NCBI GenBank assembly: GCA_027625915.1
Contig: JANTQA010000048.1
Location: forward strand, 310,001-374,000
Source: Anaeramoeba flamelloides
Taxonomy: Eukaryota; Metamonada; Anaeramoebidae
Reading direction: 5' to 3'
Length of the DNA: 64,000 nt
Shown here: piece by piece, positions 11,501 through 23,031 of the stretch
Layout: every line of letters starts with the position of its first letter
Position numbering within the stretch: the first letter of the stretch is position 1
Position numbers and translations under genes: made by a program
The notes under the pieces: model-generated
The model's database searches: none
What the model was told of the DNA's origin: nothing
Seen by the model: the letters and a program-made list of their open reading frames with translations, nothing else

Positions 11501-14500
11501 GTCGAAGTGGGTACATCTGTATCCTCAAATATAGGGAATACAGAAAAAAAAGATGAATTATCCTTCGAAAAGGGAGAATGGTTTACAATTTTAAAGCAAA
11601 TTAATGAAAATTATTTACAAGTGGACAGTGGCGAAAAAATAGGCATTGTTCCGATCAACAAATTATTGATTGTACCATTATTATCATATGATCAAGTTTT
11701 CAAAACAAAGGAGAATTCCAAAGAAACCAACAAGGGGGAGGAAAGTAAATACCAAATAAACCTCACCAAATCGACTAACAAAATAAACGCCCAATCCAGA
11801 TTACGATTACTTGAAGGAGTCGAAATCGCGGAAAGGGAAAATAAATCTTTCCCCTTAGAAAAAAAGGGGTTTTTGTTTACAGAATCCAAAACCGGGAACA
11901 AATTGGAAAAGAAATGGGTTATATTTAAAAGTTGGTGTTTATCGATTTATGAGACAAACAAATCACTAAAGCCAATTGAAGCCTATAATATTCGACAATT
12001 AGTATCTGTTACAAAAATGGGATCAAGTGAATTACAATCCAAATACTTTAAGTTTTGTTTAAAATTTAAAAGAGGGAATTTGTTAACTCTATCTGCCACA
12101 GAAAACTCGACACTAATCGAATGGTTTTCTGTTTTACATAATTGTAAAAGTTTCCAGTCTTTAATACAGCAGCCAAAGACTGATTTAAATAAAAAAAAAA
12201 GGAAGAAAAGAAATGAAAAATATTTTACCATCATTGAATTGATCAAAGAGCAATTGGAGAATAAGGAAAAAAATAAAATAAATTTAGAGCAGTATATAGA
12301 AAAGGGGTATGAAGATAATATTAGATCTGATTGGGATCCTAAAAGTAGATTAAAAAGATTACAAAATTCAATCAACTTATTAGAATCTTGGAAAAAACTT
12401 TTCCTATCTAGAGTCGCACGGGAAAATATTGATAATAAAGATGACAACCAGATGAGGGCATTGACTTTAAATGATTTTGATTCCAATGTAAAAGATTGGA
12501 TCTCTTTCCAAAAAAACGAATGGCTAATTGTAATTAGGAAGCCAGAGGGTGGCATTCTTTTAGCTGAAGATGCAAACAAAAAAATTGGCTTTGTCAAAAA
12601 GGTTAATGTTGAATTAGTTACCCCAGTCGAATATAAGAAAGTATATTTAGAAAATAGTAATTTGACAAATCAAAGCTTTGATGATTTGTTTGCAAAAGAA
12701 AAAATCAGGATCAAATATTTAATAATTAGTAATGAATTAAAAAAAATTAAAAAGCAGAATTCAAAAAAAATTATTAATTTAAATAAATCAACAAATTTTG
12801 AAAAAATTATCTTCCATTACTTTTTACCGATTTATTATTCCAGTTATATTTTTAGAGAAGTACAGCCAGGTAATAACAAATGGGTGCAACGGATTTTAAT
12901 TGTATCAAGTTGGGATTTATTAATATTTCAAAAAAACAAATGTGAAGAACATAAAAACATTTTAATGGACTTCCATTCTTTTGAAATTTTAAAAGAAAGC
13001 GAATTTGGGGCAACAATTTTGATTAAATTTCAAGATTCCTCTTCGTGGTATTTTATTGTTGAGTCCCATGCTGAATTAGAAAAATGGAGAAAATTATTTT
13101 ATTTTATCTCTGCTCTTATTTTTATAATGAAGCCATTACATATACAAAACAAACATAAAATTTTTTATCAAAAATCATTTCAATTGATTAATTGGTTTCA
13201 AAATGAATTTAATTTGGAATCAGAATTATTTTCAAAATTAGTAAAATTAATTTCACAAAATACAAACACAAATAATGTTTGTAATAGTTTTAATAATAGT
13301 AATAATAATTATAATGTCAATAACAACAACAATAATAATAATAATAATACTAATAATATAAATAATACTGGGAATAATGATAATAGTGATTTCAATAATA
13401 CTGATAGTAATATTGAAAATTATAAAGATGAAAATAATAATAATTTTGAAATTAAAAAAATATTCACTTTGGATGAAAGAATAGATTATAGCTCATTTAA
13501 AATGTCTAATTTAAAAAAATGGAAAATTTTTTTAACAAGTAGATATTCCTTATTCAAAGTCCAAAATGGAGATGGAAGGCCGGTTATTGTTTGCAATTTT
13601 GATTATAAAAATGAAAATAAAATAGAAATGGGAATAGATGTGAAAAGAGATGATATATTCATTGTGCAAGAAATATTAAAGGATAAATGGAAAGTTATCA
13701 ACGAAGCAGGAGACAGTGGTTATATTCAGGCAAACATTGGCTCGGTAGTTGACCCCTTAGCAGGTTCGGATGAAAAAATAATTGTACCAGATAAATGGCA
13801 AAAGGTTTTGGTCAAAAAAACCCAATTATATAGAAAAAGAAGAAATACTGGTAATTTAACTCAAAAATTACTTTTTGAAAAAAAAAATGAATTGAATAAT
13901 AAATTGAAAAATATTAATTTAAATAAATTTACTACAATTGAAAGTAATGAGTTAAGTCAAGATATTTTGGATATTTGGTCAAGATATTTAGAAGACATTT
14001 ATCATTTCCCAATTTATTGCTCAGGTTATTTATATCAATCTAATCAAAAATTAAAAATAACCAATCGAAATATTACTCGGTGGGCTGTTCTAAAAGGTTG
14101 GTTATTATTATTATATCAACATGACCAAGAAGAAGAGTTATTAAAAGTTATTGATTTAAGAGGAATTCGATCTATTGAACAAAAAACAAACCAAGGCAAA
14201 AAATTTCCATTTAGTTTTAAAATAATTTGTTCCTATTTTGAAACACAATATAATGTTGAATCCGAACAGGAATTAAATAACTGGGTATCCTCTTTAAATT
14301 TATTACAAGATTTTGTTTATGCTTTTTCTATTAACAATAGCTGTATTGATAATAATCGTGGATTAAATAATAGTAGTTATCCTAATGGAGTTGGTAATAA
14401 AAGTAATAACAAAGATTTGACTTTATATAATTTTACTAAAATTTATGATATTCTAAAAAAAAAAAAAAAAACTTTAAAACAAGCTAAAGAAGCAGATGAA

Positions 14501-14722
14501 AATTTATTCCAATTCTATACCGAATATGAAGACGAATCCTCAATTAATGAATTAAATAAGAAAATTGACTTTTCAATAAATCGAATTAAACATGTGAAAA
14601 TTTGGATAAATAGAATCATTATTGAAATTGCAAAAATAAAATTTTTACATAAAGAAATAGATTTGAATAAAATTTCATTTTTTGGTTTTATTAACTATCG
14701 TTCAAACGATAATACTATTAAC

Positions 14723-14793
<71 letters not shown>

Positions 14794-17401
14794 TAATAAT
14801 AGTGATAATAAAAATATGAATATAACAAAAGAAAAGCCAGTTTTTTTAGATATTAAAAATAATGGATGGGTATATATATTGAATAATAAAACTAATAACA
14901 ATATCATTAATAATCAGAATGAGAAGAATTATAATGATAAGAGTGATCAATATATCAGTTGTTCAAGAATTGATGAATTGAATGAAATAGGATATTTATT
15001 AAAACAGGATTTATATATCATTACCCCAGACCAATTAAAACAATCATTTCCTCTTAATTTTACCAAAATATTTGGCAGTTTTACGAAAAAAATCAATATT
15101 CTGGACAAAATTAATTTTGAAGATCCACCAATTCATTTTAAAAGTAATTTGCTATTTTTAAAAGACGGCAGAGTAACTTCTAAATGGTCATTGAAATGGA
15201 TTGAACTACATGGCTATAATTTATTTATTTATAATTCTGAAAATGAAAAACATCAAATTTTGAATAAAATAAATTTAAAAACCGATTATTTAATGAATAG
15301 TTTGTCCGATAATTTGGTACCATTTCCAAGTTCTTTAACTAATGAACAAAATAAACATGCTTTTGAAATTAAAACAAACAATGAAAGTAAAGACATTTAT
15401 TATTTTGCTTGTGAAAATACACAAGTACAATTGGATTGGACCAACTCTTTACAAAAATTAAAAAAATTTTACAATTTCCAATTACCACCTTCCAAAATTG
15501 ATTTCAATTTCCAACATTTTGGATTAAGAGCAAAACTGTTGTTAAAAATTATTGATACTTTATCTAATCAAGAAAATGAAAAGAAAAATAAATTATTAAA
15601 ATCACTTCAGCAATCAAATTCTTCATTTCCTAACAATAGTAATGTTAATAATTGTAATAATAGTAATAACAATAATAATAACAATAACAATAATAATAAT
15701 AACAATAATAATATAAAGGGTGGTGATTTAAAAAATGAAGAAAATAATGAAAATAATAATAAATTTAAAATTGAAAACAAAATACAAGAAAATAGAAAAT
15801 TAATACTTGAACTTAATAATTGGAGACAACTTATTTTGTCAAGAATGTTGAGATTGAAATTAGAGGAAGATCTTAAAAATGAAAATAAAGAATTAAATTT
15901 AAAGGTTAAAAGGGGATATCTATTAAACCATTATAATAATAGATTAGGATTTGTAGAAATTAAAAAACATGAATGGGTGGATATCTTAGAAACCAATCAA
16001 AATAGGAATAAAATAAAAGTTAAATATAACCAAAAGGATTATTTAATTATTAATGATTCAATTGAAAGGATTTTACCAGAGCCCAATTCATTTTTTAAAG
16101 AAGATATTGAAAAGGAAATTTTAGAAAATAATAGGAAAAAAAAAAAAATTAAAAATATCAACTTCAAAAATATTAAGAATTTGAAAAAAACTCTTCAAAG
16201 TTATAGTAATAACACAATTAAAAATAACAAAAACAACAACAACAATAATAGTAGTAATAACACTGATAATTTAAATAATAATGGGATAAAAAAAACTTTG
16301 AAATTGCAAATAAAGCAAATTAATTTATTAAAAGAATTATTATTTATGGGCAAACCACCACTATTTACCAGTTATCTTTGCCAAATAGTGAATACTTCTG
16401 ATAGAGACTTATTAGCTAGATCATTAATCCATATCTTTGAAAGTAAAAAATTAAATCCGGTTTTATTAGAAGAAATAATCAAAATCGAAGTGAACGAAAC
16501 CGTGGTTGAAACTACATTGTTTCGAGGTAATTGTATTGCATCAAAGATGTTGTCTGCTTATGCACGGTCAACAGGAAACCATTTTTTAAAAATTAGTTTA
16601 CAATCAGTAATTAAAGAAATTATAAACTCGGGGGAATCCTTAGAAATATATGAAAATAAGATCAAAGAAAATGAAAGTATTGAGCAAAATCGTGATAAAT
16701 TAATACATTTTGTTCAAAAATTAATCAAAGAAATTTTGAATGCTAAATTATCTTGTCCTTTAGTGATAAGAGACCTGTGCTGGAAATTAGCTTCAACCAC
16801 TTCTAAAAGATTTCCAAAATCAAAGTATATAACCTTAGCTGGTTTCATTTTTTTAAGATTCCTATGCCCTGCAATTGTAGTTCCGGAATCATATGGTATT
16901 ATCGATACTGCTCCAAACAACACCAGTAGAAGAGCATTAGTTTTGGTTTCTAAGGTTATCCAAAGTATTGCTAATGGTACCAAGTTGAAAGAAAGAAACA
17001 TTCCAGAATTAAATTCCATAATTCTTCAAAATATACCGGAAATTAAAACCTATATGGATTGTTTAGTCGAACCCTGCTTTCTATGTAAAACCTTAAAAGG
17101 GAAGCAAGATGTTTTATTAATCGGCAAAAATCCCGAAACTAATAACTTCATTGCTTGCCAAGGGAATAAATTGACAAAGGATTTAATTGAAATTTCAATC
17201 GATCATTTAGATATTGATACTAGAAGTTTTAATTACCATTCAATTGGATTTAGTGTTAATGATGAGCAATTAATATTGCATTTAGAAAAGGTTTATAAAC
17301 TATTATTAATTCCTCAATATCAAAAAAAAATCAATGACCAATTAAAAGACAATAAACAAATATTAGAAATTTTTGATCAAATTATTAACTTTAATAAATA
17401 A
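5578..17401 (+). CDS. Six-module PH/SH3-like RasGAP (exons 5578-6562 and 10830-17401)
   Basis: The two exons give a 2518-residue protein. Exon 1 starts at the first in-frame ATG (5578) and ends in phase 1 before GTAAAT at 6563; exon 2 starts after TTAATAG at 10829, in matching phase. Six modules of PH domain, helical linker and SH3-like strand set are seen. PH domains lie roughly at residues 55-158, 360-446, 672-770, 995-1090, 1388-1495 and 1762-1879, each ending in the typical Trp-containing helix. SH3-like segments lie near 254-311, 545-612, 888-926, 1260-1303, 1611-1727 and 2019-2078. A C-terminal RasGAP domain (about 2168-2411) has the arginine finger in TTLFRGNCIASK (Arg 2227, codon 16523-16525) and the FLR motif in FLRFLCPAIVVPE (Arg 2338), so it should stimulate GTP hydrolysis by Ras at membranes. 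Asn tracts interrupt linkers. RasGAP assignment is firm; the SH3-like reading is weaker. Confidence 0.88.
7968..9143 (+). mobile_element. 5'-truncated LINE with 17 bp target-site duplication (copy 1)
   Basis: The same 17 bp, AAATTTACCATTTTTTT, lies at 7951-7967 and 9144-9160. Between them is the 3' part of a non-LTR retrotransposon ORF2: reverse transcriptase with FADD at 8018-8029, a thumb-like region (FGMNPNNKKT, YLGIWLD) and a C-terminal CCHC-like finger (CKLC ... HFLWNC) near 8830-8900. The tail is A-rich. The frame is broken near 8210 and stops at 9185 beyond the tail, so this is a dead copy. It sits in sense orientation within the RasGAP intron. Finger type and duplication length are L1-like, but the clade cannot be fixed from this fragment. 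Confidence 0.88.
9636..10110. repeat. Array of about four ~75 bp palindromes (family E)
   Basis: The first unit (9636-9706) is a near-perfect palindrome with arms of about 33 bp built on ACTTTTTGAAATAAACCG and its complement. Further units lie near 9820-9900, 9943-10019 and 10027-10110 and are more or less decayed. They are separated by spacers resembling GTGTCCGTCAAGTTCCGTAG and usually bordered by CCTAGG...CCTAACG. A related palindrome lies inside the retroposon copy at 56.2 kb. Non-coding, function unknown. Confidence 0.75.
13266..16262 (+). repeat. In-frame AAT/AAC repeats coding Asn tracts
   Basis: Four main tracts lie within exon 2 of the RasGAP gene: about 13266-13440, 14712-14815, 15635-15712 and 16205-16275. 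They code for long Asn runs in linkers or loops of the later modules (one falls inside the fifth SH3-like segment) and keep the frame, as expected for slippage under selection for frame. Confidence 0.85.
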
Positions 17402-17645
17402 TTAATATTATACAATTTTTTGTTGTTCATCAAATGAATTTCAGTTAATTGTCATTTTTTTTTTTATTTGTTCACTTTTCTCTTGAATAAATTTCCACTA
17501 ATTGCGAAGAAGGATTAAAAAGGGAAAATGAATTATTACCGCTTACTAATACTGATATATAGCAAAATTTAATTAAAAATAATTTGATAACAAAAAAGAA
17601 AAAGCAAAGAAATTAAAACTAACAATTTCAAGATAATAACGAAAT

Positions 17646-17679
<34 letters not shown>

Positions 17680-18254
17680 GTAGATCACACCCTGAACTCT
17701 AGCATGATTATTTATAATAACCGATAAAAAAAAACAAATTTCTTAAAAAAAAGGGTTTATATAGTCATTTTTAGTGTTTTTATAAAATCATAAAAAAATA
17801 ACATTGTTTTTTTTTTTTTTGTGAATTTTTTTCAACTAATTGTTTATTATTACAAAAAAAATTTTTTTTTGCTCTAACTTTTTCTATTTGTTAAAATAAA
17901 ATTAACAAATTTTGATTAAGATTATTTATTTATCAGAAAGTATTATCCTTTCTAGAATTGTTTAGTAATCTAAGCCATAAAGGTTTTAGTAATTTATTTT
18001 TATTTTTTATCAATAAAACTCAAAATATACACTTTTCTTTTATTTCTATGTATATTCCAGTTTATTAAAAAGTTATTTTTTTATTAGAATTTAACGTTAA
18101 AGGCTGGAAAAACATTTCGTAGTTCTTTTTGTATTTAAATTTTCACATTTTATCTTTAAAGAAGATAAATTTCAATTTTCTATTTTGTTAGATCGGAAAG
18201 GTAATTTTTTTTTTCAAAAAAAAAATTTCACTTCAGAAAAGAATAGTGAAATTT

Positions 18255-18630
18255 AGAGAACCGGTATGGGCAAGTGGCAACACAACCCAGTGTACAATCT
18301 GAAGGCCGGTGTTCTATTCCCTTAACCATTATTTCTTATTGTTTACCATTTTCTCAAATAGCCACCACGGTGTAATTTTAATTAAAAATCGGGCTTATGC
18401 TTCTTAGAACCACTAATTCTTTGAGGAAATCGTTTGACCGAATTGAATCTTTTTGACTATTATAAAAACTGAACGGAATTGGAACAAAATCCCTCTCAAT
18501 TTATGGAGCGGATCCGATTTTTGGGAGAAATGACCAGCTCTCACTTGGTTCAACAATATCTCTAATTCAAATTAGGGATTCGGGCAAACAGGTGGACTTT
18601 TAGTACACACTCTTTAATGGAAAAAAAAAA
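18255..18630 (+). mobile_element. tRNA-derived SINE with 18 bp target-site duplication and LINE-type tail
   Basis: The duplication AAAAGAATAGTGAAATTT is at 18237-18254 and 18631-18648. The head contains pol III internal promoter matches with tRNA-like spacing of about 43 nt: A box TGGGCAAGTGG (18267-18277) and B box GTTCTATTCC (18311-18320, one mismatch from GTTCGANTCC). A ~230 bp body without known similarity follows. The 3' end, with GGGATTCGGGCAAACAGG at about 18575, matches the 3' end of the LINE copies, and is followed by A(14). This is the standard structure of a SINE mobilised by a partner LINE. Confidence 0.85.
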
Positions 18631-20969
18631 AAAAGAATAGTGAAATTTTAGAAATTTTTCATTTCGAAACTCAATAAAAAATACTATTTCAACAAAGGTT
18701 CTGAAATTACATATTTTAGATCACAATTTTCTCTACAATACTATTGGTGATTTCAATCAAACTTGTGACCTCTTTTTTTTTTTCTTTGAAAAAAATAAAA
18801 AAAATATTAAAATAGATTGAACATAAAAGAGTTCAAATTGTTGGTACAATATCAGTATATGTATACAAATTGAATGGGTGTTTAATTAGGGTGAATAAAA
18901 TTACAAGTAAATGTTCCGAATCTAGCACAATGAAAACTTTATTGAATAAATTCTATAGTGGTTAATTAATTGGTTCTCTAAATGAGCAAAAATTAAAAAT
19001 AGTTTTTATTATGAATAGAAACTTTTAATCTGGTGAATATTTATACGAATACATTACACTAAAATTTTGGTAAATTTTGCTAAATTAACAATTATAAAGA
19101 AATATTCTAAAATTAATTTATAAACCAATTGTTAAAAACTGTTTTTTTCTAGATATTGGAAATTTGTTTTTTTCAACAAAATATGAAAAAAAAAATCCAG
19201 TAATCAATTATTAAGAGAATTTATCAAGAGTTTTATTAAGAAAATAAAACGAATATATTTTTGTCTCATGATTTTTTCTAAAGTATTTCAATTCTGAGGC
19301 TTTTTAATATTTTTTAAATTCTTGCCAATAAAGTTATTAAAAACTAAATAAAATAATAATTTTTATTATAAAATATACTCAGGTATTAGTGTAGTTATAT
19401 TTACCAAGAATTTTCATTCTCATTTTTCTTTTCATTTTGTAATATACTTTCTTTTTCTATGGATTAATTATTTTTTTAAGTGAATTTATAGATATATTTG
19501 TCAAAAATCTTATTTAAATAATGAAAGGAAATATTTGATATGGTAAAATATAGAATCATATAATCTTAAATAAATATATAATTCAACATAAAAAGGAAAA
19601 AAAAATATCCAAATATAAAATCACACAAAATTTAAATCTTTTGTGAAGGTTTTTTGAAAGAAAAACTCGGTTACATATAGAAAATAGGGAATTCAAAAAA
19701 CCTTTACTAGATATTAATATATCAAAAAACAATCCAATTCTAAAGTGGTCTTAATTTAGTATTATTTCAATAAATTATCCAGTAACAATCCTATTATGGA
19801 TTAAAATTTATTAATCATTCATAAAAAAAATATAAATAAATTAAAAAATAGAAACAAATCATTTGATTGTTGATTTTGGTAAATATAAAAGTTCGAAAAG
19901 GTGTATCAATGTAAATTATTCTTAATGTAGATGAACTTGATTTAACCCATTTAATTATTTAAAAAAAATTTTTTTCAACCTTATTCAAAAATTAAATCAG
20001 TTATATTTCTCATAAATATGTTGTATAATATCTTCTGGTATTATACATATTTGGTAAAAAATAAATCGAATTTGATTTGAAAAAAATAGTAAATATTGAA
20101 AAAATAAAATCTGTGATATATAAGTGAGATCTAAAAAAAAAATATAATGAGTGTTAGGTTTGAATTTTAATAATTTAAGATAAAGAATTGAAGTATGTGA
20201 TATTGAATAATCATTCCTAAACGGTTGGAATAAAGATGATTTCTTAAATAAAAATACTCTTAATCCAATATATTTATATTTTTTAGTGAAAATGAATAAT
20301 CTTTTCCAATGATCTAAAATTGATAATAATATTTTCAAAATGATAATAACAGTTGATTTTACGCTAGATATTCAAAATTAAAAATATTTAATAACTGATA
20401 GTTAATTGATCTTTTCTTATTGTATTATCCTTAATGTATAAATTATAGAAAAAAAATGAAAGAATTCTATCAAAATAAATTAAACTAAATGAAAAAATAC
20501 ATTTTACAAAGTAATCAAAAAAAGATAGTCAGAATTTCTAATAAATTTTTCAACAATAATATCTTTTATGATTCTTCAGTGGATACTTTATTATATCTCT
20601 TTAATTCCATTCTATAATAAAATCGTTAAATAAAATTATTATTTATACTTTATTTTCTCTTTTTTTTCTCTTTTCTCTCTCTTTTTCTTTGAAATATTTT
20701 TTTCCCAACTCTTCATTGTTCCTACATTAAGCGATATTTGCATAAAAAAAAAAACAAAAATAAAATAAAAATTAAAATAATATATTGATTTTAATTTTAC
20801 TTTAGACAAATTCTGAACTTAAAAAAGAGTATTTACATAACAAATTTCTTTCTCTTATTACTCCCATAAAAAAAAATCTTTTTTATAAAGATTTTTTTTT
20901 TTTTTTTCAAATCCTACCCAAAAATATTTTGTTGAAATCTTTCAAATAGTTTTTTACAACTGTGTTATT

Positions 20970-21165
20970 ATAGCAAGTTTCACTCTTAAGGCACTACGTT
21001 TTAACGAAATTTAAGACAAGAAAAAAATCCCAAAATACAGTACAAAATTCAAATTATAGTAGCATTATTTATGTACAAAAAAGCCGTAAAAAGTGTTTTT
21101 TTTTAAGAATTTTTTGTACCTTAAATTCTGTTAAGAAAAATGTGTTTTCAGGGTCAAGTCATTTA
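20970..21165. mobile_element. Decayed copy of the 197 bp MITE (family A)
   Basis: The left part contains AAGTTTCACTCTTAAGGCAC and ACGAAATTTAAGACA; the right part contains GTACCTTAAATTCTGTTAAG, corresponding to the inverted arms of intact copies. Boundaries are blurred and no certain TA duplication is left. Confidence 0.45.
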
Positions 21166-21411
21166 CAGTGGATTTGTTCCATACTCAAAGAGAGTCTTGA
21201 AATCAAATGGGCATTATGAAATTGCCCTTCCTTTGATTGACAAAATTCAAAAAACATATAAAAATTTTTGAGAAGATCTCATTAGCAAAAAGTCCAATTA
21301 AAAAAAAATGTTGAAAAAGCATTCTCAAATTCTAAAAAATCATTTTTTTGAAAAAAAAAAGTACTTTTTTCTTTATTAATTTTCCAAACGGTTAAATTTC
21401 TTCAATTTTAA

Positions 21412-21757
21412 GGGTTAGAAAACTTAAGGTAATAAAGAAAAAATGAAAATAAAAAAATAGAAAATAAAAAATTCCAAAAATAGTAAAAAAATATACAAAT
21501 TCGGGTACATAGTGCCCCACTCTTCGGAGTCGTGGAATACCAATTTATTAATCACAGTTTGTGGAATCTTATTATTAATAATCTTTCTATCGGGTTTTTA
21601 CTCCTCCTGTTTCAGGACGTGGATAATTTTTAATTTGGTCATTTAAATGATATAATATTTTTTTTACTTTAATGTTTTACTTATTTTTCTTCTTCTCCTT
21701 TTTTTTTTATCTAGTAAATTTTCTTTGATTACTCCTTTCTCACAATAAATAAATAAA
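21412..21757 (+). mobile_element. AAAT-tailed retroposon with ~18 bp duplication (family F)
   Basis: TAAATTTCTTCAATTTTAA occurs at 21393-21411 and 21758-21776. The element ends ACTCCTTTCTCACAATAAAT plus AAAT repeats. Blocks such as GTGGAATACCAATTTATTAA and ACTCCTCCTGT are shared with the copy at 55950-56504. No clear coding or pol III promoter seen; it may be a SINE or the 3' end of a LINE different from the poly(A)-tailed one. Confidence 0.75.
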
Positions 21758-21776
21758 TAAATTTCTTCAATTTTAA

Positions 21777-21990
21777 ATAAATTGTTTTTTTTTAGTATAC
21801 AATGAATTTAATTCGATTCAATCTAATTTGTAATTATATTGTAACTATCTATATTTGGTAAGGTAAGTACTTAGTAAGATTCTTGAGAAAATAATAACTT
21901 AATTTAAGAAATAAAAAAAAAATGAAAAAAAAAAAATCTTCAAGATCTCAAAAAGTTACAAAGAACTAGATTTCAAAATCAACACAGTGG
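21777..21990 (+). repeat. Dispersed repeat M, copy split by the family F insertion
   Basis: Blocks such as CAATCTAATTTGTAATTATA followed by AAGGTAAG and TTCTTGAGA recur at about 31694-31900 and 35300-35520. The target of the retroposon just upstream (AATTTCTTCAATTTTAA) belongs to this repeat. Identity unknown. Confidence 0.5.
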
Positions 21991-23031
21991 TTTCCAAAAT
22001 GATAAATCACAGCATTCTAATTGGAAATCGGGTGTTACTCTTTGACACTTTTTTTATTATTGATTTTTCGAGATCGATCGTGCTTCACATGTTGGTTGGT
22101 TTTTGATTGGTAATTAGGCACACATTAAAAATACAATTTGTTTTTTTTTTCCATTTCAGAAAATTATTTTTAACCTTAATAACTCAACTCTTAATTGGAG
22201 ATTTGGTTGTGATTTATTTTTTGCTGAAGGTTTGTGGTTTAAAAGTAAAGCTTACTTTATTCCAGATAATTTTTTAATTTTTCATTCTTATTGATTTCAA
22301 ATAGAATTGTCAATTTAATTATAACACTCAACAAAATCGAATCATTTTTTTATTAAAATTTAATCGGTTATTCTGCCAAAAAAAAAAAAAAGTTGTTAAG
22401 TGAAAATTTTAAAGGAATATTAAAGGTTTCTTTATTTTATATTATTATTAATTTTTTTATGACATATGGGAATTTTTTAAAATAGTACCTTTCTTCATAC
22501 TTCAATCTCTACACCACATTTGAAGGTTGATTCTTTAGATTTCGTAAAAAGAATGGCAACGTTTAAAAACTTTTTATTTTCTACAATTCCTCTATTTTAA
22601 AAGATAAAACTTCAAAAAAGTTTTAAAAAATCAACACATTTATAATCTGAATGTATGCATGAAAAAATAAAATTGGAAAATATTATTGAAAAAAAAAAAT
22701 TGTTTTGATAATTTCAATTTATTATATTTGCACTTTATTTTATCATGGGTATATTATTTTTTAAATTCTTAATTTTACTTAAGAAAAAAAATCGCTTAAT
22801 AATAAAATTCAAGAATTTTAAAAAAAAAAAAGAAGGAGAATAAAAATTAAAAAAAATAAAATCCATTAATGGTAACATTGAAGAAAAAGGCAAAATAATA
22901 AAATTATTCTTAAAAATAATTTTGATTTATAATGAAAATATTAATTAATATTTTTTTTTTTTTTTTATATTTTCAGTCTTATTGAAAAAGTTTTTTTTAA
23001 AAAAAAAAAAAAAAAAAAAAACAATAAGAAT

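Larger units (their letters stand above)
17402..23031. other. Intergenic stretch between converging genes, repeats only
   Basis: A possible poly(A) signal AATAAA lies at 17486-17491 after the RasGAP stop. The rest holds a SINE (18255-18630), a decayed copy of the 197 bp MITE near 20970-21165, an AAAT-tailed retroposon (21412-21757) inserted in a dispersed repeat, and long A or T runs (for example 17647-17677). An open frame at 19997-20338 (minus) shows no recognisable domain and I do not call it. Confidence 0.6.

Noticed and set aside
12000-12597. Long minus-strand frame opposite the RasGAP exon (11983-12597)
   Set aside because: It is a shadow of the coding strand; the plus frame has clear PH and SH3-like features.
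19997-20338. 113-codon minus-strand frame
   Set aside because: Composition is that of the surrounding AT-rich DNA, no domain or paralogue is seen, and the residues are mainly those favoured by AT-rich codons.
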